From the NCBI RefSeq assembly GCF_900070365.1, contig NZ_LN850107.1:1178001-1242000 (forward strand): a stretch of 64,000 bases of DNA, in the 5' to 3' direction. Positions 8,967 to 19,904 of the stretch are shown here, in pieces. The notes under the pieces were generated by a model. The model did no database searches and had not been told where the DNA came from. It saw only the letters and a list, made by a program, of their open reading frames with translations. Each line of letters opens with the position of its first letter. Position 1 is the first letter of the stretch. Source of the DNA: Alloactinosynnema sp. L-07 (GTDB lineage Bacteria > Actinomycetota > Actinomycetes > Mycobacteriales > Pseudonocardiaceae). Made by a program: the position numbers and the translations under genes.

Positions 8967-10463
8967 ATGGGTGAGTCGCCGGAAGTGGCGGCGGTTGGCA
9001 CCGAGTCCGGCGATGGTCCGGCGGCGCCGGGGTGCCGTACGGCCAAGTTCGACGCGGTGAGTTTGGCCGAGCTGGTCCATCTGCGGGTGGTGCGGCCGGT
9101 CGAGTTGGTTCGTGACGCGATCGAGCGGATTGAGTCGCTTGATCCGATGCTCAACGCGGTGATCGCGACCGGGTATGAGCGGGCGGTCGACACCGCGTGT
9201 CGGATGGATCCGGATCGGCCGTTCGCCGGTGTGCCGATTCTGATCAAGGATTTGTTCGCCGAGGTTGATGGGATGCCGTGTTCCGAGGGCTCGGCGTTCT
9301 TGCGGGGCCATGTTTCTTCCGGTGATCAGGAGTATGTGCGCAGGTTGCGGGTGGCGGGGTTCGTGGTGATGGGCAAGACCAACGTTCCGGAGTTCGGCAT
9401 GGTCCCGACCGTGGAACCCCGGCTGTATGGGCCGACGGCGAACCCGTGGGACCTCACCCGTACCCCCGGTGGCTCCAGCGGTGGGTCGGCCGCCGCCGTG
9501 GCCGCGGGCATGGTGCCGGTCGCTCACGGCAATGACGTGGGTGGGTCGCTGCGTATCCCCGCGTCGTGTTGCGGGCTGTTCGGGCTCAAGCCCGCCCGCG
9601 CGCGCAATCCACTCGGGCCCCGCTACGGCGACGCGTTCCTCGGGTTGCTCACCGACCATGTCCTCACCAGAACCGTGCGCGACAGCGCCGCACTGCTCGA
9701 CGTCACCGCGGGTCCCGCACCCGGCGACCCGTATCGCGCGTCGCCCCATGACGGCGCGTGGGCCGCTGAGGTGGGTCGGTCGCCGGGCAGGCTGCGGATC
9801 GCGGTGACCCGCCGAACCCCCGAAGGCCACCCGGTGCACCCCGACTGCCTCGCCGCCCTCGACGCCGCCGTCGACCTGCTGGAGTCGCTCGGCCACCACG
9901 TCTTCGAACGCGACCTGACAGAGCTGACGCCGGATGTCGGCACCGCGATCGGCCGGATGTACGGGGCCTCCCTCGACTGGGCGATCCGCTGCCGGGCGGC
10001 CGAGCTTGGCCGCGAGCCCGCCCCCGGCGACCTGGAACCGCTGACCCAGCTCTACTGGGAGCGCGGACGACAGGTGACCGGCGGCGATCTGCTGCTGGCC
10101 GCCACGACCATCCAGCGGTTCACCCGCGAGGTCGCCGCCGCGATGGCCGACTTCGACCTGTGGCTGTCGCCGACCCTGGCTCAGCCACCCCCGTTCCTGG
10201 GCGCGATGGCAGGCGACGACCCCACCGAGACCGAACGCGTCGCGGCCGGATTCGTGGCGTTCCCCCTGATCACCGCCAACCTGACCGGCCGGGCGGCGAT
10301 GAGCGTGCCGCTGTTCCGAACCGCGGGCGGCCTCCCCATCGGCGTCCACCTGCTGGGCAGCGGGGAGGCGACCCTGCTGCGGTTGGCCGCCCAACTCGAA
10401 CAGGCCCGCCCCTGGGCCACCGATTGGCCACCGATGTCGACGCCGGGGCTGACCTTCGCCTGA
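8967..10463 (+). CDS. Amidase signature family protein
   Basis: 498 aa, typical of the amidase signature family (amidases, GatA-like enzymes). The Ser-cis-Ser-Lys machinery is visible: Lys in [10 protein letters not shown], the glycine/serine-rich [14 protein letters not shown], and the nucleophile Ser in the [15 protein letters not shown] segment. It hydrolyses an amide bond of unknown substrate. No gatB or gatC gene is nearby, so a tRNA amidotransferase role is unlikely. The ATG at 8967 is near the expected N-terminus, although a low-complexity 25-residue leader precedes the conserved part. It reads the same way as the nitroreductase 21 bp downstream. Confidence 0.88.
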   Translation: MGESPEVAAVGTESGDGPAAPGCRTAKFDAVSLAELVHLRVVRPVELVRDAIERIESLDPMLNAVIATGYERAVDTACRMDPDRPFAGVPILIKDLFAEVDGMPCSEGSAFLRGHVSSGDQEYVRRLRVAGFVVMGKTNVPEFGMVPTVEPRLYGPTANPWDLTRTPGGSSGGSAAAVAAGMVPVAHGNDVGGSLRIPASCCGLFGLKPARARNPLGPRYGDAFLGLLTDHVLTRTVRDSAALLDVTAGPAPGDPYRASPHDGAWAAEVGRSPGRLRIAVTRRTPEGHPVHPDCLAALDAAVDLLESLGHHVFERDLTELTPDVGTAIGRMYGASLDWAIRCRAAELGREPAPGDLEPLTQLYWERGRQVTGGDLLLAATTIQRFTREVAAAMADFDLWLSPTLAQPPPFLGAMAGDDPTETERVAAGFVAFPLITANLTGRAAMSVPLFRTAGGLPIGVHLLGSGEATLLRLAAQLEQARPWATDWPPMSTPGLTFA

Positions 10464-10484
10464 TCTTGTGGGTAGGTTGCGGTC

Positions 10485-10964
10485 ATGAACCCGCTCACCC
10501 CGATCGCCCGCGGCCTCGGAAAGCAGCCATGGTTGCCGAGGCTCGCGCCCGCCATCGTTGGCTTCGACCGGTTCCTGGGCAAGGTGACCAAGGGGCGCGT
10601 GACCATGCTCGGCATGGCGGGACTGCCGGAACTGGTCCTCACCGTCGCGGGCCGCAAGTCCGGGCAGCCGCGGTCCACACCGCTGCTCTACGTCCCCCAC
10701 GACGGCGACTACCTGATCGCGGGTTCCAACTGGGGCAAACCGAAGCCGCCGGTCTGGACATTCAACCTGGCCGCCAACCCCGCCGCCTCGGTCAACATCC
10801 GCGGACGGCAGCACGCGGTGACGGCCAGGGTCGCCGAAGGCGAGGAGCGGCAGGCGCTCTGGCAGGTCATGACCCGAACGTGGCCCGCCTACGACCTCTA
10901 CGCCACCCGGACCGACCGGGAGATCAAGATCTTCGTGCTCAGCCCAGCAGGCTCCGCCCGATAA
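10485..10964 (+). CDS. Deazaflavin (F420)-dependent nitroreductase family protein
   Basis: 159 aa. The family pattern is clear: VLTVAGRKSGQPRSTPLLYV, then DGDYLIAGSNWGKPKPPVW and NLAANPAASVNIRGRQ, as in Ddn-type split-barrel proteins that bind F420. Members reduce quinones, nitro compounds or fatty acids; the substrate here is unknown. The final 26 bp overlap the end of the convergent TSUP gene. Confidence 0.88.
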   Translation: MNPLTPIARGLGKQPWLPRLAPAIVGFDRFLGKVTKGRVTMLGMAGLPELVLTVAGRKSGQPRSTPLLYVPHDGDYLIAGSNWGKPKPPVWTFNLAANPAASVNIRGRQHAVTARVAEGEERQALWQVMTRTWPAYDLYATRTDREIKIFVLSPAGSAR

Positions 10965-11655
10965 GCAGCAGCGCGCTCGCGCTGGCGACCGCGAGGACGC
11001 CGACGCGCAGGCGCGGGCCCTCGACGTGCTTGCGCAGTGGGCCCGAGATCAGCAAGCCCGCGAACAGGAACGGCACCAGGAACGCCGCCGCGGTCAGGTG
11101 TCTGACCTCGACGTGACCGGCCGCGGCGAGCGTGATCAGCGACGAGATCGAGGCGAGCAGGAAGAACGCGCTCAGCGTCGAGCGGATCGTGGGGCCGGAC
11201 TGGTTCTGGTAGACCAGCGCGATGGGCGGGCCGCCGATCGACGCGATCGTGCCGAAGGCGCCCGAGGCGGTGCCCGCCACCACGAGCGCGGGGCGGGTCG
11301 GCTGTGGCTTCCAGGTGATCACCGACAGTGCCACGCACACCAGCACGCTCGTGCCGATCACCAGGTTGAACCCGCTCGCGGGCAGCGTCGCCAGTGCCAG
11401 CACGCCGAGCAGATTGCCCGGCAGCCTGCCCAGCATCGCCCACCCGACGCCGGACCACTCGATGTGACCGCGTTCGCGGGTCATCATCATGGCGGCCAAG
11501 GCGGTGCCCGCGAACAGGACCGGGACGGGGACGAGCATCGGGTCGAGCAGAGCCAGGATCGGCCCGGCGATCAGGTTCAGACCGAAGCCGATGGTGCCCT
11601 GGACTGCGGCCCCGACCATCATGATCAGGCCCGCGATCACCAGTGCGGTAGTCAA
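10939..11655 (-). CDS. TSUP (TauE/SafE) family membrane permease
   Basis: 238 aa with about seven to eight hydrophobic segments and the duplicated TSUP glycine motifs (MMVGAAVQGTIGFGLNLIAG in the first half, SGAFGTIASIGGPPIALV in the second). The family exports or imports sulfite, sulfonates or organic anions. The TTG start at 11655 was chosen for the GGGGGA site five bases upstream; it puts the first membrane helix at residue 4. It is downstream of acn on the same strand but separated from it by a strong hairpin. It overlaps the nitroreductase gene tail to tail. Confidence 0.85.
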   Translation of the reverse strand: MTTALVIAGLIMMVGAAVQGTIGFGLNLIAGPILALLDPMLVPVPVLFAGTALAAMMMTRERGHIEWSGVGWAMLGRLPGNLLGVLALATLPASGFNLVIGTSVLVCVALSVITWKPQPTRPALVVAGTASGAFGTIASIGGPPIALVYQNQSGPTIRSTLSAFFLLASISSLITLAAAGHVEVRHLTAAAFLVPFLFAGLLISGPLRKHVEGPRLRVGVLAVASASALLLIGRSLLG

Positions 11656-11674
11656 TGTTTCCCCCAGACGCGAA

Positions 11675-11703
11675 GCGGGGGCCGCCCGACGGACGGCCCC
11701 CGC
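11675..11703 (-). terminator. Hairpin terminator after acn
   Basis: GCGGGGGCCG and CGGCCCCCGC form a perfect 10 bp GC stem around a 9-base loop, 14 bp after the acn stop. There is no U-tract, as often in actinomycetes. It probably limits read-through from acn into the TSUP gene. Confidence 0.75.
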
Positions 11704-11716
11704 TCGGTGAGCTGTG

Positions 11717-14527
<2,811 letters not shown>

Positions 14528-14620
14528 GTCCAACTCCAGTGGCGGCGCAAGTCAGTCAGGTTCGGGCCCTGAGTCTCGCGCACCCGCTCGGAGCGCGCAT
14601 CGACAGGCCCACGCGACAAA

Positions 14621-14636
14621 CAGTACGCTTGTCCTG
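14621..14636. promoter_or_regulatory. Candidate AcnR operator upstream of acn
   Basis: CAGTACGCTTGTCCTG is an imperfect inverted repeat of half-sites CAGTAC and GTCCTG. It fits the corynebacterial AcnR consensus as I recall it (CAGNAC, a short spacer, then GTACTG). It sits between the divergent acn and glyoxalase-like genes, about 85 bp from the acn start and about 38 bp from the other. Confidence 0.55.
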
Positions 14637-14673
14637 CTAGCCGGTTCAAGTGGGCACGCCAGGGAGGTCGAAT

Positions 14674-15033
14674 GTGATCCATCACGTCCAGATCGCGTGT
14701 CCGGAGGGCGCGGAGGACCGGATGCGCGCGTTCTACACCGGCGTGCTCGGGTGGCATGAGCTGCCCAAACCGCCCCTGCTGGCCGCCAGAGGCGGCTGCT
14801 GGTTCGCCGTGCCCGGCGGCGGGGAACTGCATGTCGGCGTCGAGTCCGACTTCCGCGCCGCGCGCAAGGCTCATCCCGCGTTCGTCGTGGACATCGACGC
14901 CGTCGGTTCGGCGCTGATCCAGGCGGGGTCGCCCGTGCGGTGGGCCGATCCGGCGGAGATCCCCGGCCGCGGGCGGTTCCACACCGACGACCCGGTGGGC
15001 AACCGACTGGAATTCCTCGAGGCCGAGCGCTGA
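14674..15033 (+). CDS. VOC (glyoxalase/bleomycin resistance) superfamily protein
   Basis: 119 aa. It has the vicinal-oxygen-chelate layout: MIHHVQIACPEG at the start (metal-ligand His), RAFYTGVLGWHEL, and the C-terminal DPVGNRLEFLEAE with the acidic metal ligand. The function is unknown; metal-dependent isomerase or binding roles are both possible. The GTG at 14674 was chosen over the upstream GTG at 14650 because GGGAGG precedes it by six bases. It is divergent from acn and shares its promoter region. Confidence 0.8.
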   Translation: MIHHVQIACPEGAEDRMRAFYTGVLGWHELPKPPLLAARGGCWFAVPGGGELHVGVESDFRAARKAHPAFVVDIDAVGSALIQAGSPVRWADPAEIPGRGRFHTDDPVGNRLEFLEAER

Positions 15034-15140
15034 CACGGCCGAACGGATGTGTGTTCGCTCGATTCCGGACGGTGCTGTTTGGGCCGGGCGGGCTAAGGGT
15101 GATGGGGCGGACCGGCCTGAGGGTCGGTAGTCGGATCCGA

Positions 15141-15419
15141 CTATTTATCCGGGATCGCCGACGAATCCGCTGGTTGTCGCCCATGCTGTCGGCGTGTCAG
15201 CTCCCAGGCGGCGAAGCGGTGGTCGGTCAGCAGCGCGGTCAGCCGGGCCACCAACTCGGCAGGCGACAGTTCGGTCGATTCGATCACCAGTTCGGCGGTG
15301 TCCTCGCAGACGACGACGGTGGCCGACGGACCAAGTTCCGCGGCCAGCCGGGCGCCGATCATGATCGGCGCGCTACCGCCGGGCGCGGTTCGCCGCAGCG
15401 CCGCCCGAGAACCAGTCAC
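15141..15419 (-). CDS. Small hypothetical protein
   Basis: About 92 aa, mixed alpha/beta composition, with a regular segment ELGPSATVVVCEDTAELVIE and a helical ELVARLTALLTDHRFAAWE. Codon use is high-GC3, as in real genes here. There are no recognised motifs, membrane segments or signal peptide. The GTG at 15419 is preferred, with GGAGG unusually close upstream; a GTG three codons earlier is possible. It is divergent from the regulator at 15516 and may share its promoter. I cannot assign a function. Confidence 0.55.
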   Translation of the reverse strand: MTGSRAALRRTAPGGSAPIMIGARLAAELGPSATVVVCEDTAELVIESTELSPAELVARLTALLTDHRFAAWELTRRQHGRQPADSSAIPDK

Positions 15420-15515
15420 GCCCTCCACTTTCGACCATGCGGGGCTGCCGCTCCATGGCCCGCGATGGCCTGTTGCTGACACGGGATGTCATCGGGCGGA
15501 CACGAGAGGTGACCT

Positions 15516-16496
15516 ATGACACTGCGCGATCTGGGGTTCGACGAGCGGACCGAGCAGGTGTACCGGGTGCTGCTGGACGAGCCCGCCTGCGGACTGGCCG
15601 ACCTGGCCGCGCGGTTCGGCATCGACGTCGAGGTGGTGGACAAGGCGATCTCGGCGCTGGTCGCGCTCGGCGTCGCGCGGCGCGACGGTGCCGGGCCGGT
15701 CGCGCTGCTCAGTCCGGGTGCCGCGCTCGGCGAACTGATCGAGCGGATCGAGGACGCGTTGCTGCGCGAGCACCGCAGGGTCGGCGCGACCCGCGCGGAG
15801 GTGGCCGAACTCGCGGCCCGCCACGAACGGCGCGCTGGCCCCTCGGCCGACAACGGAATCGAGCGGATCGAAGACCTCGGCGCGGTCCGCGCGGCGTTGG
15901 AGGACCTGTCGTTCTTCACCAGGATCAGCGTGTTCGCCGTCCAGCCGGGGGGACCGCAGTCCGCTGAGGCCCTGGCCGCGAGCAAGCCGCTGGACCTGCG
16001 CGGCCTGCGCCGTGGGCTGGACATGCGGGTGATCTACGACGCCGCCGTCCTCTCCGACGAGGTCAACCGCGCCTACCTGCGGGAACTGGGTGAGGCGGGT
16101 GCGCAGTACCGGGTCAGCGACGTCGCCCTTGAGCGGATGATCGTCATGGACGGCAAGGTCGCGGTGGTGCCGATCGACCCGGCCGACAGCGGCAAAGGCG
16201 CGCTGATCGTGCGCCAGCCCGGCCTGATCACCGGATTCCTCCGCCTCTTCCAGCGCATCTGGGACGACGCGCGGGAACTGCCCTGGGTCGAGCGCACGAC
16301 CGAGCCGGACCTCACCGACGAGGACCGGCAGGTCCTCGCGCACATGGCCTCCGGCGGCACCGACGACGGCGCGGCCAGGATGCTCGGGGTGTCCGTGCGG
16401 CACCTGCGTCGGCGCATCGCCCGGCTGATGGACCGGCTCGACGCGGGCAGCCGGTTCGAGGCCGGGGCCGAGGCCGCGCGCCGCGGCTGGATCTGA
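15516..16496 (+). CDS. TrmB-like/LuxR-type transcriptional regulator, probable cluster regulator
   Basis: 326 aa. Residues 1-60 form a TrmB-like winged helix (VYRVLLDEPACGLADLAARF). The middle 110-250 resembles the sensor part found in actinomycete secondary-metabolism regulators (GLDMRVIYDAAVL; ERMIVMDGKVAVVPID). Residues 262-326 are a LuxR-type helix-turn-helix (DLTDEDRQVLAHMASG; AARMLGVSVRHLRRRI). This architecture is common beside natural-product genes. It lies about 100 bp upstream of the small-peptide genes on the same strand and is the natural candidate to control the linaridin-like locus. That role is inferred from position. Confidence 0.85.
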   Translation: MTLRDLGFDERTEQVYRVLLDEPACGLADLAARFGIDVEVVDKAISALVALGVARRDGAGPVALLSPGAALGELIERIEDALLREHRRVGATRAEVAELAARHERRAGPSADNGIERIEDLGAVRAALEDLSFFTRISVFAVQPGGPQSAEALAASKPLDLRGLRRGLDMRVIYDAAVLSDEVNRAYLRELGEAGAQYRVSDVALERMIVMDGKVAVVPIDPADSGKGALIVRQPGLITGFLRLFQRIWDDARELPWVERTTEPDLTDEDRQVLAHMASGGTDDGAARMLGVSVRHLRRRIARLMDRLDAGSRFEAGAEAARRGWI

Positions 16497-16600
16497 GTCC
16501 CTTTGCTGACAAGGACCGGTCCGCTTGTTGACGTCCTGAACCCGGATCTCGACGCGCTCGGTCGCGCAGACTTCGGGTAGACGACCGGAAAGGGCCAACT

Positions 16601-16840
16601 ATGAATGCAGGGACCATGCGCCGGATGACCTTCGGCCTCGCCGCCGCCGCGCTGGCGACGTTGGTCGGCGCGGGTATCGCCTCGGCCGACGAGCCCGCGG
16701 ACCCCACCACGCCGGACGGTGGCGGAACGACCGGCGCGTTCATGTGGGGCGGATGCGTGTGCCAGGGGCCGGTGCCCGTGCCCGATCCGGTCCTCCCGTC
16801 CGTCGTGGCGACCGTGCCCGACTTCCTCGTCTGGCACTGA
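16601..16840 (+). CDS. Small secreted peptide with a CVC motif
   Basis: 79 aa. A clear Sec signal peptide spans residues 1-30 (MNAGTMRRMTFGLAAAALAT, cleavage expected after GIASA). The mature part of about 50 residues is Pro/Gly-rich, with a WGGCVCQG centre and a hydrophobic tail ending VPDFLVWH. AAAGGG lies six bases upstream of the ATG. It belongs to no family I know. It lies between the regulator and the two precursor genes on the same strand, so it may be a secreted partner or signal of the cluster, or an unrelated small exported protein. Confidence 0.7.
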   Translation: MNAGTMRRMTFGLAAAALATLVGAGIASADEPADPTTPDGGGTTGAFMWGGCVCQGPVPVPDPVLPSVVATVPDFLVWH

Positions 16841-16967
16841 CCGACCCAGTCGCATCCTCTCCCCGGCTCGCGCGGCCATCGTGCCGCGTGGGCGGCTGGC
16901 GGACGCCCGCCGCCGAGCGCGTCCCCGTTCCAAGGTGACGCACCGGAACCACGAAAGGAGGTGACAC

Positions 16968-17189
16968 ATGAGCACGCTCGTTCGCCACGCCAACGAGATC
17001 TCGCCTGATCTGTTCGGCGACCTCGACGCGCAGACCGGCGCGCGGTCCCTGTCGGGCATGACCCCGGTCATGGCCACGCCGACCGCCGTCGCGCTGGGCA
17101 TCGCCATCTCGGCGGTCGCGTTCCACGCCGGATACATGTATGGCATCGCCCGCAACATGGCCGAAGGCTCGGTCGTGTTGCCGCAGTAG
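16968..17189 (+). CDS. Linaridin-like RiPP precursor peptide 1
   Basis: 73 aa. The leader (residues 1-35) ends in MTPVM. The predicted core starts ATPTAVALG, so the junction holds the PxxxTP motif (PVMATP) seen in linaridin precursors; cypemycin CypA has the equivalent TPAM then ATPATP. By analogy the core is 38 residues, begins with Ala, and ends VVLPQ. It is very hydrophobic, with AGYMYGIA resembling a GxxxG membrane helix. It has no Cys and few Thr. A strong AAAGGAGGTGA site precedes the ATG, fitting high expression. It is paralogous to the next gene, sharing the P-V-x-A-T-P junction, the AGY motif and the LPQ end. Confidence 0.8.
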   Translation: MSTLVRHANEISPDLFGDLDAQTGARSLSGMTPVMATPTAVALGIAISAVAFHAGYMYGIARNMAEGSVVLPQ

Positions 17190-17242
17190 GCGATTCCTTC
17201 GCTTTCCGAATCAATGAGACGAATTCCGAGAGGGGGTGAAGT

Positions 17243-17470
17243 GTGTCCTCTGTGCTTGAGAAGGTCAACGCGTCGGCGGTGTTCGCCGACATTCCGCTGC
17301 GCGCCGACGTCCCGATGACAGTCGGTGCGGCGTCGCCGGTCCTGGCGACGCCCGCGACCATCGTCGGCATCGCCGCGGGCGTCGCCGTCGTGGCGGGCGT
17401 GGCAGGCGCGTTCTACGCCGGGTACCAGATCGGCCGCGCGATCGGCCACCAGAACCCGTTGCCGCAGTAA
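17243..17470 (+). CDS. Linaridin-like RiPP precursor peptide 2
   Basis: 75 aa. The leader (residues 1-34) contains FADIPLRADVP, a leader pattern typical of type-B-like linaridins, and ends ASPVL. The core begins ATPATIVGIA, close to the ATPATP start of cypemycin, and runs 41 residues through an Ala/Gly/Val-rich helix to AGYQIGRAIG and a PLPQ terminus. Two Thr, no Ser and no Cys are in the core. The GTG start has GAGGGGGTGA upstream. It lies 53 bp after precursor 1. A stable hairpin follows its stop, separating it from the modification genes. Confidence 0.8.
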   Translation: MSSVLEKVNASAVFADIPLRADVPMTVGAASPVLATPATIVGIAAGVAVVAGVAGAFYAGYQIGRAIGHQNPLPQ

Positions 17471-17476
17471 CGGGCC

Positions 17477-17505
17477 GGGCCGGTGCGTCCGCGGCGCACC
17501 GGCCC
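17477..17505 (+). terminator. Hairpin between precursor and modification genes
   Basis: GGGCCGGTGCG and CGCACCGGCCC make a perfect 11 bp stem with a 7-base loop, starting 7 bp after the stop of precursor 2. It could act as a leaky terminator or 3' mRNA stabiliser, giving more precursor than enzyme transcript, a layout common in RiPP operons. Confidence 0.65.
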
Positions 17506-17548
17506 ACTCGACTCTTCCACTCCCGCTGACCTGAGGAGCTGATTCGTC

Positions 17549-19369
17549 GTGCGAGGACTGTCGAAATACCTGCGGCCGGGACTGCGCGCGGCGATGCCGC
17601 GGGCGGCGGTGCTGACCGCGACCGAGCGACTCGGCTCGATCACCCACCTGGTGTCGAGCCTGGAATACCTGGCCAGAGCCAAGGACCGCGACTGGGGCGG
17701 ACCCAACAACTGGGACGTGACCCGCACGGGGTTCGTGACCCGCTCACCCCGGCTGACCAAGGTGCTCGACCTGGTCGCGCGCCGCGACGTGACGCGGGCG
17801 CTGCACGTGGCCAGGGTCGCCGCGGCTGCGGCGCTGTGGCTGCCGTTGCCCAAAGGCGCCAAGGTGGCCGCGAACGGGGTGCTCGCCGGGTCGCAACTGG
17901 CCCTGTACGCTCGCCACCTCTACGGCACCGACGGCGCCGACCAGGTGTCGTTCCTGGTGCAGTCGCTGGCGACCGTGGCCAGGATCGGCGACCGCAGGCC
18001 CGCCGTCGTCGACTCCTGCCTGTGGTTCATCGCGCTGCAGTCGGTGCTGTCCTACACCGTCTCCGGCTGGGCGAAGCTGCCGAGCCAGACCTGGCGCACC
18101 GGCCGCGCGCTGCCCGGCATCACCCGCACCCTGACCTACGGCGAGCCGAACGTCTGGCGTCTGTTCGAGCGCCATCCCAAGGCGACGCGCCTGCTCGCGC
18201 ACGGCGTGCTGGCCATGGAATGCGGATTCCCGCTGGTCTTCGCCGCGCGCGGTCGCGTCGCGCCGCTGGTGCTCGGTTCGGCGGGCGCCTTCCACCTGGC
18301 CAACGCCTGGGTCATGGGACTCGGCCGGTTCTTCTGGTCGTTCACCTCCACCTATCCCGCCGTGCTCTACGCCTCCGGTCCGCGCGCCGACGCGCGAGGA
18401 CAGCGGCGGGACGACACCCTGCCCGCCCTGTGCGCGGCGCTGATCGGCGCCTTCCTCACCACCGCCCAGGTGGTGCGCGCCCGCCGCGCGGCCATGGTCG
18501 TCGCGGGCCGCGGCGATGAGCGCACGCTCGACGCGAGTTCGGGGAACGTGCTGTCCTACCGGCGGATCGGCGACGGCGACGGCCCGGTGGTGGTGTTGGA
18601 GAACGGCCTGTGCGCCACGGCCGAACACTGGGAGTGGATCACCACCCGGCTCGCCGAGCGGTTCACCACCGTCACCTATCACCGCGCGGGCTATGGACCC
18701 AGCCGGGCCAAGGCCGACTTCACCACCGACACCGCGGTCGCGGACCTGGTCGACCTGGCCAAGGCCGTCGCCGACGGCAGGCCGGTCGTCCTCATCGGAC
18801 ACTCACTCGGCGGCTACCTCGCCATGCGCGCGGCGCACACCCTGGGCGCCACGGTGATCGGCGTCGGGCTGGTCGACTCCAGCCACCCCGCCGAACTGCG
18901 CCGGTCCGCCAGGCAGGCACAGGGCGCAGACGGGCTCACCAACGCGCTCTCGCTGATGCCCGCGTCGATGAAGGCGGGGCTCGGCATCCTGTTGCAGCCG
19001 CCCAAGTGGGTGGACACGCTGCCCGCGCACGTGCGGGAGCTGTCCCTGGCCCAGTACCGCGACCACCGCCTGTGGAGCGGCGCGGCGCGGGAATGGAAGG
19101 TGATCAAGGGCGAGTTCGAGAACTTCGACGGCGAACTTCCCGAGGTCGGCGCGCCGATGCTGGTGATCACCGCGGGCCACACCGCCGCCACCGACCCGGT
19201 GCAGATCGAGCTGCACGACGAGATGGCCGCCGCGGCGCCCAGAGCCGAGCGGCACACCATCGAGGGCTTCGACCACGACCAGATGCTCAGCGACGAGACC
19301 GGCGCGGGCACCGTGGCGGGGCTGATCGAGCGGTTCATCGACGGCCTGGAGGGCGACGATGCGTCCTGA
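17549..19369 (+). CDS. LinH-like protein: HTTM-type membrane domain fused to alpha/beta hydrolase
   Basis: 606 aa. Residues 80-320 are multi-spanning; SGWAKLPSQTWRTGRALPGI and AFHLANAWVMGLGRFFWSF resemble HTTM/SdpB-type domains. Residues 330-606 form an alpha/beta hydrolase with nucleophile Ser419 in IGHSLGGYLAM and a late His in GFDHDQML. In cypemycin-type clusters CypH combines a hydrophobic region and a hydrolase-like domain and is needed, with CypL, for dehydrobutyrine formation. The same layout, next to PxxxTP precursors, supports the LinH assignment; the reaction here is unproven. GTG start with GAGGAG upstream. It overlaps the next gene by 11 bp. Confidence 0.8.
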   Translation: MRGLSKYLRPGLRAAMPRAAVLTATERLGSITHLVSSLEYLARAKDRDWGGPNNWDVTRTGFVTRSPRLTKVLDLVARRDVTRALHVARVAAAAALWLPLPKGAKVAANGVLAGSQLALYARHLYGTDGADQVSFLVQSLATVARIGDRRPAVVDSCLWFIALQSVLSYTVSGWAKLPSQTWRTGRALPGITRTLTYGEPNVWRLFERHPKATRLLAHGVLAMECGFPLVFAARGRVAPLVLGSAGAFHLANAWVMGLGRFFWSFTSTYPAVLYASGPRADARGQRRDDTLPALCAALIGAFLTTAQVVRARRAAMVVAGRGDERTLDASSGNVLSYRRIGDGDGPVVVLENGLCATAEHWEWITTRLAERFTTVTYHRAGYGPSRAKADFTTDTAVADLVDLAKAVADGRPVVLIGHSLGGYLAMRAAHTLGATVIGVGLVDSSHPAELRRSARQAQGADGLTNALSLMPASMKAGLGILLQPPKWVDTLPAHVRELSLAQYRDHRLWSGAAREWKVIKGEFENFDGELPEVGAPMLVITAGHTAATDPVQIELHDEMAAAAPRAERHTIEGFDHDQMLSDETGAGTVAGLIERFIDGLEGDDAS

Positions 19370-19904
19370 TGGCAAGGGATTGGCGGGCACCGCGCTGACC
19401 GGCGCGCTGGCGGCGTGGTTCGGCGTGACGGTGCTCAGCCAGCACCCGCACCAGATTTTCGACCGCTTCCGCCGCTACGACCTGACCGGCCTGGTGATCG
19501 CGAACTGGCGGTTCTTCGCCCCAGAGCCCGCCCAGCACGACTTCCATGTGCTGCACCGGGTGCTCACCGCCGACGGCGACCAGACCTCGTGGTCGGAAAC
19601 GACCCGGATCCCGCGCAGGCGGCTGGTGCAGGCCCTGTGGTTCCCCGACCGCAGGCAGGACAAGGCGATGTTCGACGTGTGCAACGAGCTGATCATCTAC
19701 TTGGCGCGCAAGGACTTCGACATCACCACGACCGCCGCGTACCAGGTGCTGCGCGACTCGGTCGAACTCGCGGTGCGCGGCGAGCATCCCGTCACCCCCA
19801 AGGGGTTCCAGTTCGTGATCGCCAGGGCCACCGGCTACGACGACACACCTGAACCGGAGTACCTGCTCGTGTCCCAGTTCGTCTCGCTTGAGGAGGAAGC
19901 ATGA
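19359..19904 (+). CDS. LinL/SdpA-like small membrane protein
   Basis: 181 aa. One N-terminal hydrophobic segment (ALTGALAAWFGVTVLS) is followed by NWRFFAPEPAQHDFHVLHRV. A tryptophan-plus-FFAPxP motif of this kind is typical of small partners encoded beside HTTM proteins (DUF5819/SdpA-like). Gene order places it where linL/cypL lies in linaridin clusters, and it overlaps the LinH-like gene by 11 bp and the methyltransferase by ATGA. It probably works in complex with the LinH-like protein at the membrane on the precursor. The LinL name rests on context and general character. Confidence 0.65.
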   Translation: MRPDGKGLAGTALTGALAAWFGVTVLSQHPHQIFDRFRRYDLTGLVIANWRFFAPEPAQHDFHVLHRVLTADGDQTSWSETTRIPRRRLVQALWFPDRRQDKAMFDVCNELIIYLARKDFDITTTAAYQVLRDSVELAVRGEHPVTPKGFQFVIARATGYDDTPEPEYLLVSQFVSLEEEA

